Assembly: GCF_900547735.1 (NCBI RefSeq)
Contig: NZ_URHZ01000109.1
Location: 1 to 14,437 of the forward strand
Length of the DNA: 14,437 nt
Reading direction: 5' to 3'
From: an uncultured Clostridium sp.
Lineage (GTDB): Bacteria > Bacillota > Clostridia > Lachnospirales > Lachnospiraceae
Below are positions 7,458-14,437 of this stretch, one piece after another. The number at the start of each line of letters is the position of its first letter. Within the stretch, counting starts at the first letter, position 1. Under the pieces are notes generated by a model. The model worked only from the letters and a program-made list of their open reading frames with translations, had not been told where the DNA came from and ran no database searches. Both the position numbers and the translations under genes were made by a program.

Positions 7458-9415
7458 TGAATTATGAGGACGATGAGCTGGAGCGCATGAGGGCCCGCAG
7501 GGAGCAGAGACGTGCTGCCGAAAAACGTGGTTCCGGGCACAGCACAGAAACGAGGCGCAGTGCGTCGGACGGCGGTGACGCTTTCCGCTCCGGATACAGC
7601 GGGCCCAGGGGAAGCAGAGGAAGCTCCGTACGCGGAAGTAAAACCTCGGGTTCTTCCGGACGCGGACACAGAGAACAGAAAGTAAATAACAGAAAGAGAA
7701 GGCCCGATAAGAAAAAACGCATCATGATCATTGCGGCGGAGATTCTGATTCTCCTCGTTCTGGTAGTGGGCGCTGCAGGCTGGTACATATACGAAAGAAC
7801 GTTTGGTTCCCTTCAGGTGATTGACTTTAATGAGGAGGAAGTACAGAACGTTAACCTTACCGACGATCAGATCGAAGGGATGAAGGGGTATCTGACCATT
7901 GCCTGTTTCGGTGTGGATTCCAGAAACGTCGGCGGTAAGATGAATGTGGGAAAAGGCACCAACTCGGATGTTAATATGATCTGCAGCGTTAACCTGGAAA
8001 CCGGTGAAATCCGGCTTGCCTCCGTATTCAGGGACACTTATCTGAATGTAAATGACAAAAACTCTTATAATAAGATTAACTACGCTTATGCACAGGGCGG
8101 ACCCGAGCAGGCGGTAAAGGCTCTGAATAAGAACCTGGGCCTCAACATGACCCAGTATGCCACATTTAACTGGAAAGCAGTGGCCGATGCCATCAATATC
8201 CTCGGAGGAATCGACATCACGCTCAGCGAGAATGAATTCTCCTGGATTAATGCATATATCACAGAGACGGTAGAAGAGACGGGAATTTACTCCACTCATC
8301 TGAAAAAAGCAGGCGACGTGCATCTGGACGGCGTTCAGGCCGTAGCTTACGGCCGTTTACGACTGGGAGACACGGACTATGCCCGTACCGAGCGTCAGCG
8401 TATCGTTCTCAACAAGGCATTTGAAAAAGCAAAGAAAGCCGACTGGGTTACACTAAACTGTGTGATTGAGACGGTTATGCCTCAGGTGGCTACGAACCTT
8501 ACACTTACGGATCTGATTCCTCTTGCCAAGAATATTACTACCTACCATATGGGAGACACCTATGGATTCCCGGCAGCCAGAGGAGAGATGGATATCGGTA
8601 AAATCGGAGACTGCGTTGTACCGCAGACACTCGAATACAACGTAAAAGAACTTCATAAATTCCTTTTTGACGAACCGGATTACAAGGTTCCGTCTAACGT
8701 CAGCCAGTACAGCGAACATATCGCCAGTGTATCCGGTATGTACAATCAGGGTAAACTGATTGGGCATGTTCCGGTTGACCAGGGAGTGAATGCCCGTTCC
8801 TATGTCAAGAGAAAGGCGCAGAAACAGGCGGATAAGGTGGCTGCGGAAGCGGCTGAGAAGAAGGCGGAAGAAGATGCTACGAGGGAATCATCGACGGAAG
8901 AAACCGATGAGACCGACGAATCTTCCACCGATGAGAGCGGAACCGCAGACAGCAGTGAGTCCAGCACGGACGAAAGCTGGGGTGACTGGGACGACTGGCC
9001 CGACTGGGATGATGAGGACAATGAGGGTTACGGCCCGGGCAGCGTCGGACCGGGAAGCGGTCCAGGATCTTCCACAAGGCCTTCAAGCGCTTCGAAGCCC
9101 GGCTCCGATAAGACGACGGAGGCGGATCCGGACGGCAATGCAACCGGACCGGCAGCGACAGGCCCGGGGAATTCAAACGTAACCAAACCGGGAGAAACAA
9201 AAGAGAATAACAGTAAGCCGACGGCAGAGAGTTCTGTTTCACCGAACAGCAGTCCGACATCGGGCGGCAATTCTCCTTCGGGGAACAATTCCCCGTCGGG
9301 CGGTAATTCTCCTTCAGGAAATAATTCCACGTCAGGCGGTAACTCTTCCTCAGGGACGAATACGGTTTCTAACCAGTCGCCCGGCGGAAGCGGCCCGTCA
9401 GGACCGGGAGCCTGA
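7457..9415 (+). CDS. LytR-CpsA-Psr (LCP) family glycopolymer ligase with long Ser/Gly/Pro tail
   Basis: 652 residues. It has an Arg/Ser/Gly-rich cytoplasmic N-terminus (1-88), one membrane anchor (about 89-112), then an extracellular LCP domain (about 142-405). Pyrophosphate/lipid-binding residues of the family are present: D154 and R156 (GVDSRN), R192-D193 (SVFRDTY), and D307 with the arginines of YARTERQR (308-315). LCP enzymes transfer undecaprenyl-pyrophosphate-linked polymers to peptidoglycan. The tail (about 410-652) is disordered: Lys/Glu/Ala-rich, then acidic with tryptophans every third residue (W508, W511, W514, W517), then Gly/Pro/Ser/Asn-rich with six-residue repeats. There is no LPXTG sortase signal. 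GAGGTG precedes the ATG by 6 bases and the start overlaps the previous stop. The LCP domain is very like that at 10945-12945. Confidence 0.92.
   Translation: MNYEDDELERMRARREQRRAAEKRGSGHSTETRRSASDGGDAFRSGYSGPRGSRGSSVRGSKTSGSSGRGHREQKVNNRKRRPDKKKRIMIIAAEILILLVLVVGAAGWYIYERTFGSLQVIDFNEEEVQNVNLTDDQIEGMKGYLTIACFGVDSRNVGGKMNVGKGTNSDVNMICSVNLETGEIRLASVFRDTYLNVNDKNSYNKINYAYAQGGPEQAVKALNKNLGLNMTQYATFNWKAVADAINILGGIDITLSENEFSWINAYITETVEETGIYSTHLKKAGDVHLDGVQAVAYGRLRLGDTDYARTERQRIVLNKAFEKAKKADWVTLNCVIETVMPQVATNLTLTDLIPLAKNITTYHMGDTYGFPAARGEMDIGKIGDCVVPQTLEYNVKELHKFLFDEPDYKVPSNVSQYSEHIASVSGMYNQGKLIGHVPVDQGVNARSYVKRKAQKQADKVAAEAAEKKAEEDATRESSTEETDETDESSTDESGTADSSESSTDESWGDWDDWPDWDDEDNEGYGPGSVGPGSGPGSSTRPSSASKPGSDKTTEADPDGNATGPAATGPGNSNVTKPGETKENNSKPTAESSVSPNSSPTSGGNSPSGNNSPSGGNSPSGNNSTSGGNSSSGTNTVSNQSPGGSGPSGPGA
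9260..9361 (+). repeat. 18-bp repeats in the LCP tail (SGGNSP/SGNNSP units)
   Basis: Five full units of 18 bases and a partial sixth encode SGGNSP, SGNNSP, SGGNSP, SGNNST, SGGNSS and SGTN. GG and NN forms alternate, so the larger period is 36 bases. Such repeats can change length by slippage. Confidence 0.8.
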
Positions 9416-9426
9416 GAAAAAAGAAT

Positions 9427-9463
9427 GGCGGTGAAAGGTCCGTAGAACGTGCTTTTCACCGCC
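9427..9463 (+). terminator. Intergenic hairpin, possible attenuator or weak terminator
   Basis: GGCGGTGAAA (9427-9436) pairs perfectly with TTTCACCGCC (9454-9463) around a 17-base loop, between the first LCP gene and the phosphotransferase gene. On the plus strand it is followed by TTGATGAAT rather than a run of T, so termination would be partial at best; on the minus strand the stem is followed by a T-rich run (complement of 9415-9426). It may lower read-through into the last two genes or stabilise the upstream mRNA end. Confidence 0.5.
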
Positions 9464-9497
9464 TTGATGAATAACAGCAGGATCTAGGTGAGATACT

Positions 9498-10919
9498 ATG
9501 ATAAAAGATAATCAGAAACGTCTGAATAATTTCCATGTGGTATTGGATGCCATTGTAATATTGCTTTCCTATGCCCTGGCGTGGTATATCCAGATTGGAA
9601 ATCCATGGTTTGGTGTGACGCCTCACAATAAACAGGTAATGGCGATCGTATACTTGATGACTGCCGTGGTTATTGTGCCGTTTTATCTGATACTCTATGC
9701 TTTTTTTCATTTATATACACCGAAGCGGGTGCAGGGGCGCAGGCTTGAACTGGCGAATATTCTGAAAGCCAACACAATTGGCCTTCTAATCATTTCACTG
9801 TTCCTGTTCGCCCTCAGGAAAAATCCATATTTTATAAACTTTTCCGGCTCCATGCTGGTAGTCTTCTTTGTAATCAATGTAATCAGCGAAGTCCTGGTCA
9901 GGAATATTCTGCGCAAGGCGCTTCGTTCCATGCGCTCGAAGGGATACAACCAGAAGCATCTTCTCCTTGTGGGGTACAGCCGCGCGGCCGAGGGATTTAT
10001 CGACCGGGTGAATGCAAACCCCGAATGGGGATATAAGGTCAGGGGAATTCTGGACGATCACGAGGAATGGGGCAAGGAATACAAGGATGTGCGGGTCATT
10101 GGCAAAACAACCGATTTGAATACAATTCTTGAGCTTAACACCCTGGACGAGATTGCCATTACACTGAGTATCAAAGAGTACGGTGATTTGGAGCGTATCG
10201 TGGCCGTCTGTGAGAAATCAGGCGTTCATACGAAGTTTATTCCGGATTACCACAATTTTATCCCGACAAAACCATTTATGGAGGACCTTCAGGGCCTTCC
10301 CGTCATTCATATCCGTCATGTCCCGCTGACCAGTCTGATGAATGCGACGGTAAAGCGGAGCGTGGATATTTTCGGAGCGCTGGTGGCCCTGGTTTTATTC
10401 TCACCATTTATGCTTCTGACCGTAATCGGGATCAAGATAACATCCCCGGGACCGATTATTTTCAGCCAGGAGCGCGTCGGACTTCATAATAAACCTTTTA
10501 AGATGTATAAATTCCGCTCGATGACGGTTCAGCCTGCGGTCAAGGAAAAAAGCCAGTGGACAACACCGGGTGACCCGAGGGTTACTTCTATCGGCCGTTT
10601 TATCAGAAAGACAAGCATCGATGAGATGCCGCAGCTATTTAATGTCCTGAAGGGTGATATGAGCCTTGTCGGACCGAGGCCGGAGCGGCCGTTCTTTGTG
10701 GAGAAGTTTAAAGAGGAAATTCCACGGTATATGATTAAACACCAGGTCAGGCCGGGAATGACCGGCTGGGCTCAGGTCAACGGGTACAGGGGAGATACTT
10801 CGATTACGAAGAGAATTGAGCACGATCTCTACTATATTGAGAACTGGACCCTGGGATTTGATTTCAAGATTTTATTCCTGACATTCTTTAAGGGATTTAT
10901 CAACAAGAATGCATATTAG
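9498..10919 (+). CDS. Undecaprenyl-phosphate sugar phosphotransferase (initiating transferase, WcaJ/WbaP type)
   Basis: 473 residues. Four hydrophobic segments in the N-terminal third (about 12-32, 47-73, 93-108, 113-135) are followed by a cytoplasmic Rossmann-like domain (about 150-270, with LLLVGYSRAAEGF and GYKVRGILDD), a membrane-dipping helix (about 288-312) and the catalytic bacterial sugar transferase domain. That domain holds the Asp-Glu dyad in SIDEMPQ (D375, E376), GPRPER (392-397) and RPGMTGWAQVNGYRG. The family moves glucose- or galactose-1-phosphate from a UDP-sugar to undecaprenyl phosphate at the inner membrane face, the first step of capsule or wall-polymer synthesis. Length matches the family. 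AGGTGAG (9486-9492) gives a clear start. The position between two LCP ligase genes, near the end of the cluster rather than at its front, is uncommon. The sugar (glucose versus galactose) cannot be told by eye. Confidence 0.93.
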   Translation: MIKDNQKRLNNFHVVLDAIVILLSYALAWYIQIGNPWFGVTPHNKQVMAIVYLMTAVVIVPFYLILYAFFHLYTPKRVQGRRLELANILKANTIGLLIISLFLFALRKNPYFINFSGSMLVVFFVINVISEVLVRNILRKALRSMRSKGYNQKHLLLVGYSRAAEGFIDRVNANPEWGYKVRGILDDHEEWGKEYKDVRVIGKTTDLNTILELNTLDEIAITLSIKEYGDLERIVAVCEKSGVHTKFIPDYHNFIPTKPFMEDLQGLPVIHIRHVPLTSLMNATVKRSVDIFGALVALVLFSPFMLLTVIGIKITSPGPIIFSQERVGLHNKPFKMYKFRSMTVQPAVKEKSQWTTPGDPRVTSIGRFIRKTSIDEMPQLFNVLKGDMSLVGPRPERPFFVEKFKEEIPRYMIKHQVRPGMTGWAQVNGYRGDTSITKRIEHDLYYIENWTLGFDFKILFLTFFKGFINKNAY

Positions 10920-10944
10920 TATATAATAAGAAGAGGTCAGATGC

Positions 10945-12945
10945 ATGGGATATGATGACGACGTGGACCGCTCCAGAAACAGGAAGAGCCGGGCCAGACA
11001 GCCTGTCAAACGGACGGGGGACAGGGAAATTGAACAGAGAAAACACAGAGAGCCTGGGTATTCACAGCCTGGGCTTAACCTGATCACGGATACATTTACG
11101 GATGGGGGCGGCCACAGGCCGAATTACGACCGGCCAAACTACGACAGGCCGAATCATGAGAGGCCAAACCGCGGCAAGCCGAGTCAGGAGCAGGAAAGCC
11201 GGAAAAAAAGCCGCGGCCGGAAAGAGGCACCGCAGGAAAAAGATAAGGGCAGACGCCGCGGTGAGCCGGAAAAGGGCGGAGGAATTTATAATACTCCCGC
11301 CAGGAAAAAAGCGAAGAAACGGAAAAGAAAGATTGTTATTATTCTCTTTGAAGTACTGATCCTCCTGAGCGTCATTGCCTTCGCCGCGTATTCTTATGTG
11401 GATAAGCGTCTGAGCGGCATGTCGAGGCTCCAGTGGAATCCGGATGAGATTAAAAATATTGAAATCTCACAGGAAAAACAGGAACAGATGAAGGGGTACT
11501 GGACGATTGCCGTCTTCGGCGTCGACAGCCGTAACTCATCGGTGGGTAAGGGAAACAACTCGGATGTAAACATGGTCTGCAATATTAACATGGATACGGG
11601 TGAAATTAAGCTGGTTTCCGTTTTCCGCGATACGTACCTTAACATCAGTGACAAAAATTCATACAATAAAATCAATGCGGCATACCTGCAGGGCGGACCT
11701 GAGCAGGCTGTAAAGGCACTGAACAAGAACCTGGATCTGGATATAGACGATTATGCCACATTTAACTGGAAAGCGGTGGCGGATGCCATCAATATCCTGG
11801 GCGGTATTGATGTGGAGATAAGTAAGGCGGAACTTTACTATATTAATGCCTTCATCACCGAGACGGTCAAGGCGACGGGAGTTTACTCCGTTCATCTGAA
11901 AAAAACGGGAATGAATCATCTGGACGGTGTTCAGGCAGTGGCTTACGGAAGACTCCGCCTCATGGATACGGACTATGCCAGAACGGAACGGCAGAGGAAG
12001 GTCATTTCCCTTGCATTTGAGAAGTTTAAGAAAGCCGACTGGTCTACGATTAACAATGTCATACAGACCATATATCCGCAGGTTTCGACCAGTATCCAGC
12101 TCAGTGATCTGCTTTCGGTAGCGAGGACACTGCCCAAGTTCCATATGAGCGATACCACCGGATTCCCCAGCGCCAGAGGGGAAGCCAAGATGGGGAAGAA
12201 GGGAGACTGCGTCATTCCTCAGACTCTGGAGAAGAACGTAATCGAACTCCATAAGTTCCTGTTTGGCGATGATAACTATGTGCCGACGGATACGGTAAAG
12301 AGCATCAGCAGGAAGATTATTTCCGATACGGGCCTTGCGAAGGAGGCCAAGCCGGCCGGTGACATGGGAACAGGAGGGGGACAGGTTCCCAAGACGACGG
12401 CTGCGGACGAGACGAAAGAGACAAAGGAACACGGTATCGATATTACAGTTGAATCCGGGGAGAATGAGCACGGCACCCACGGAACGGATGAATCGTCCTC
12501 TTCGGGATATTATCCGGGCAGACCTACGGAGGCTGAAACGGATTCCCAGGGCAATATGATATTCCCGTCAAGGGAGAACGAGAGCAATCCTTCAAGACCC
12601 TCGGAAAGACCTACGGAGACGGAGACCGGAAGCGTTATAAGGCCTGGTTCAACGGAGGAAAGCACGCATCCGGGCACGGAGGGTACGGGCGGTTACTATC
12701 CGGGAGGCGGCAGCAGCAATAATAATGCACCGGGAAGCGAAACCTCGCCGGGCTACAATAATGCGCCGGGAGGCGGTTCATCCAACTCCCAGAATCAGAA
12801 TCAGGCGCCGGGAAGCAATACGGACACGGGTGTGATTCTGCCGCCGGGAACAGGCACGGGAAGTGGAAACGGCAGCAATTACAACACGCCGGGTTCTAAC
12901 AATTCAGGGAACAACGTGGAGTATTCGGGGCCGCCTGGATATTAG
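10945..12945 (+). CDS. Second LytR-CpsA-Psr (LCP) family glycopolymer ligase with long tail
   Basis: 666 residues. A long basic cytoplasmic N-terminus (1-128) includes five pentapeptide repeats of the RPNYD type (58-82). One membrane anchor (about 129-152) precedes the LCP domain (about 182-445), which has D194/R196 (GVDSRN), R228-D229 (SVFRDTY) and D343 with YARTERQR (344-351). The domain is clearly paralogous to that of the protein at 7457-9415, with long identical blocks such as ATFNWKAVADAINILGGID, but lacks a four-residue insertion (VGGK region) after the first motif. The tail (about 450-666) is Gly/Pro/Ser/Asn/Thr-rich with YYPG, RPTE and APG repeats, and ends in PPGY. No sortase motif. 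An AGAGGT site (10932-10937) sits 7 bases before the ATG; the ATG at 10941 is out of frame. It is probably co-transcribed with the phosphotransferase 25 bases upstream. Confidence 0.92.
   Translation: MGYDDDVDRSRNRKSRARQPVKRTGDREIEQRKHREPGYSQPGLNLITDTFTDGGGHRPNYDRPNYDRPNHERPNRGKPSQEQESRKKSRGRKEAPQEKDKGRRRGEPEKGGGIYNTPARKKAKKRKRKIVIILFEVLILLSVIAFAAYSYVDKRLSGMSRLQWNPDEIKNIEISQEKQEQMKGYWTIAVFGVDSRNSSVGKGNNSDVNMVCNINMDTGEIKLVSVFRDTYLNISDKNSYNKINAAYLQGGPEQAVKALNKNLDLDIDDYATFNWKAVADAINILGGIDVEISKAELYYINAFITETVKATGVYSVHLKKTGMNHLDGVQAVAYGRLRLMDTDYARTERQRKVISLAFEKFKKADWSTINNVIQTIYPQVSTSIQLSDLLSVARTLPKFHMSDTTGFPSARGEAKMGKKGDCVIPQTLEKNVIELHKFLFGDDNYVPTDTVKSISRKIISDTGLAKEAKPAGDMGTGGGQVPKTTAADETKETKEHGIDITVESGENEHGTHGTDESSSSGYYPGRPTEAETDSQGNMIFPSRENESNPSRPSERPTETETGSVIRPGSTEESTHPGTEGTGGYYPGGGSSNNNAPGSETSPGYNNAPGGGSSNSQNQNQAPGSNTDTGVILPPGTGTGSGNGSNYNTPGSNNSGNNVEYSGPPGY
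11116..11190 (+). repeat. 15-bp repeats coding RPNYD-type pentapeptides
   Basis: Five consecutive 15-base units encode RPNYD, RPNYD, RPNHE, RPNRG and KPSQE in the cytoplasmic part of the second LCP protein. Divergence increases towards the 3' end, as expected for an older or slipping repeat. Confidence 0.8.
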
Positions 12946-13004
12946 AGTTTCAGATCATAACGGAACGGTATTATTATAGAACAGCATTATATAGTAAACA
13001 ACGA

Positions 13005-13054
13005 CAGCGCCCCAGCGGGACAGGTTTTCAAGAAACCGGCCCGCTGGGGCGCTG
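13005..13054. terminator. Strong bidirectional terminator-like hairpin
   Basis: CAGCGCCCCAGCGGG (13005-13019) pairs over 15 perfect bases with CCCGCTGGGGCGCTG (13040-13054); inside it GGTTT (13023-13027) pairs with AAACC (13033-13037) over TCAAG. It lies between the convergent second LCP gene and the rRNA methyltransferase gene. No long T run follows on the plus strand; the minus-strand exit is moderately T-rich (TCGTTGTTTACTA). A role in ending both transcripts is the simplest reading. Confidence 0.75.
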
Positions 13055-13101
13055 TTGCTGTCAGTGAAATGTGTGGCGGGAACACTTAATATTCCCACTA
13101 T

Positions 13102-14310
13102 TTATTTTTCGTCACATACCTGGAAAATGTAAAACTTCAGATAATAGGATGATTCATCGCCGGACCAGAGAATCGGATGGTCCGCGGCCTGTGTCCGATA
13201 TTCCACCTGGCGGAGGCGTTTGTGGACGCTTGTGGCGGCCTCCCGGATGGTTTTTGTAAAAAGCTCCGGATTCATGAAGTGGGAGCAGGAGCAGGTGGCG
13301 AGGAACCCTCCGTCTTTTACCAGTTTGAGTCCTCTCATATTGATTTCCCGGTATCCCTTGACCGCATTTTTGATAGAGTTTCTGGATTTGGTGAAAGCGG
13401 GAGGATCCAGGATAACGACGTCAAACTTTTCCCCCTTCTGTTCCAGTTCAGGTAAGAGTTCAAACACATCGGCACAGAGGAAGGAGGCGGTTTCGGATAC
13501 GCCGTTTAATTCGGCATTCTCCCTTGCCTGTGCGATACCCAGCTCCGAGGCATCCACACCGAGGACTTCTTTGGCTCCCGAGACAGCCGCATTTAAGGCA
13601 AAGGAACCGGTGTGGGTGAAACAGTCCAGGACACGTTTTCCCTTGCAGAGTTTCTGAATAGCCAGGCGGTTATATTTCTGATCCAGGAAAAATCCTGTCT
13701 TCTGGCCGTCCTTTACATCCACATAATAGCGGACGCCGTTTTCTTCAATTTCTACGCGTGTATCGAACGGTTCACCGATAAATCCTTTATACCGTTCCAT
13801 ACCCTCCTGAAGCCGCACCTTGGCGTCGCTGCGCTCATAAATGCCGCGGATGCTGATACCGTCTTCCAGAAGCACTTTTTCCAGGCTGTCCAGGATGACG
13901 GGTTTTAAGCGGTCAATGCCGAGCGCCAGTGATTCCACAACAAGGACATCGGAAAATTTATCAACCACGATACCCGGCAGGAAATCGGCCTCACCGAAAA
14001 TAATTCGGCAGCTGGAGGTATCCACCGTGGCCTTCCTGTATTCCCAGGCATTCCTGACACGCATCTCGATAAATGCATTATCAATCACTGTATCTTTTCT
14101 GCGTGACATCATGCGGACAGTCAGCTTGGAGCGGGTGTTAATAAAACCTGTCCCCAGGACATAACCGTCAAAATCCAGAACTCTTACCATGTCCCCGTTT
14201 TCAAATTCTCCCTCAATCCGTTCTATTTCATTATCATAAATCCACATTCCGCCTGCCTTCAGGGAACGGGCTTCACCTTTTTTTATATGGACCACTGCGT
14301 GTTCATTCAT
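13102..14310 (-). CDS. rlmI: 23S rRNA (cytosine-C5) methyltransferase, RlmI family
   Basis: 402-residue cytoplasmic SAM-dependent methyltransferase of the RlmI/YccW family, which in E. coli methylates C1962 of 23S rRNA. An N-terminal PUA RNA-binding domain (about 5-75, with GGMWIYDNEI and GTGFINTRSKLTVR) is followed by an EEHEE-type linker domain (about 100-195) and a Rossmann catalytic domain: GQKTGFFLDQ (202-211), SAM-binding VLDCFTHTGSFAL (227-239), acidic GVDAS (251-255), LDPPAF (301-306), and TCSCS (339-343) carrying the likely catalytic cysteine. Length and domain order match the family. AGAGGG lies 8 bases before the ATG and a sigma-A promoter lies just upstream. It is convergent with the polysaccharide cluster and has no evident functional link to it. 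In Firmicutes the exact target base may differ from E. coli. Confidence 0.9.
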   Translation of the reverse strand: MNEHAVVHIKKGEARSLKAGGMWIYDNEIERIEGEFENGDMVRVLDFDGYVLGTGFINTRSKLTVRMMSRRKDTVIDNAFIEMRVRNAWEYRKATVDTSSCRIIFGEADFLPGIVVDKFSDVLVVESLALGIDRLKPVILDSLEKVLLEDGISIRGIYERSDAKVRLQEGMERYKGFIGEPFDTRVEIEENGVRYYVDVKDGQKTGFFLDQKYNRLAIQKLCKGKRVLDCFTHTGSFALNAAVSGAKEVLGVDASELGIAQARENAELNGVSETASFLCADVFELLPELEQKGEKFDVVILDPPAFTKSRNSIKNAVKGYREINMRGLKLVKDGGFLATCSCSHFMNPELFTKTIREAATSVHKRLRQVEYRTQAADHPILWSGDESSYYLKFYIFQVCDEK

Positions 14311-14345
14311 ATTGTTATCCCTCTTTCTTTTATCGTTTTGTTACA

Positions 14346-14374
14346 AGTATACAGGAGTGGGAAATGGGTGGCAA
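14346..14374 (-). promoter_or_regulatory. Sigma-A promoter of the rRNA methyltransferase gene
   Basis: On the minus strand TTGCCA (14374-14369) and TATACT (14351-14346) are separated by exactly 17 bases. Transcription would start near 14339, leaving a leader of about 30 bases with AGAGGG at 14324-14319 ahead of the ATG at 14310. Confidence 0.7.
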
Positions 14375-14437
14375 GCAGAAAAGGGATTTAATTGAGGAAT
14401 GAGAACGCCGCCGGGACGGTCGGGGTTCGGGATGGTG

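Noticed and set aside
7454..8323. Minus-strand open frame of 289 codons over the first LCP gene, and a similar one at 11659-12480 over the second
   Set aside because: The two shadows resemble each other only because the LCP domains on the plus strand are paralogous; neither has a ribosome binding site or known domain.
9260..9361. Regular short repeats as a CRISPR array
   Set aside because: Units of 18 bases have no spacers, stay in frame and encode a Ser/Gly/Asn tail; the 15-base repeats at 11116-11190 are likewise coding.
10922..10927. TATAAT before the second LCP gene as a promoter -10 box
   Set aside because: No -35 hexamer at 16-18 bases upstream, and transcription would begin inside the ribosome binding site.
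12832..12858. LPPGTG in the second LCP tail as a sortase LPXTG signal
   Set aside because: One residue too many between LP and TG, and no hydrophobic segment or basic C-terminus follows.

Overview
The window looks like a low-to-mid GC Gram-positive Clostridia chromosome, most likely Lachnospiraceae. The reasons are AGGAG/AGGTG-type ribosome binding sites, two LytR-CpsA-Psr (LCP) ligases, which attach polymers to Gram-positive cell walls, and the style of the glycosyltransferases. The species call is an inference from gene content; no marker gene confirms it.

Layout: positions 125-10919 or so, continuing to 12945, form one co-directional (+) cell-surface glycopolymer cluster. It starts with sugar-modifying enzymes: a thiamine-diphosphate enzyme of the acetolactate synthase fold (125-2056) and an extended SDR epimerase/reductase (2094-3026). 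After a 156-base gap carrying a good sigma-A promoter candidate and a structured leader come three family 2 glycosyltransferases: a membrane-anchored GtrB/DPM1-like enzyme (3183-4253), a double-domain enzyme (4258-6444) and a rhamnosyltransferase-like single-domain enzyme (6456-7457). These are tightly packed with the first LCP protein (7457-9415). After a hairpin come the initiating undecaprenyl-phosphate sugar-phosphotransferase (9498-10919) and a second, closely similar LCP protein (10945-12945). A very strong hairpin closes the cluster. The convergent gene at 13102-14310 (-) is an unrelated housekeeping RlmI-type 23S rRNA methyltransferase with its own promoter.

How the genes work together (inference from families): the phosphotransferase loads the first sugar-phosphate on undecaprenyl phosphate at the inner membrane face, the glycosyltransferases extend it, the ThDP enzyme and SDR supply an unusual (possibly two-carbon-branched, yersiniose-like) nucleotide sugar, and the LCP proteins transfer the finished lipid-linked polymer to peptidoglycan. 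No flippase, polymerase or ABC exporter is in the window, so the cluster must continue upstream or rely on genes elsewhere.

The most unusual features are the pair of LCP paralogs that bracket the initiating transferase, each with a long basic cytoplasmic N-terminus and a 200-plus-residue low-complexity extracellular tail of different composition; the structured leader at 3028-3182; and the ThDP/SDR pair with its sugar product unknown. No tRNA, rRNA, insertion sequence, CRISPR array or phage gene was seen.
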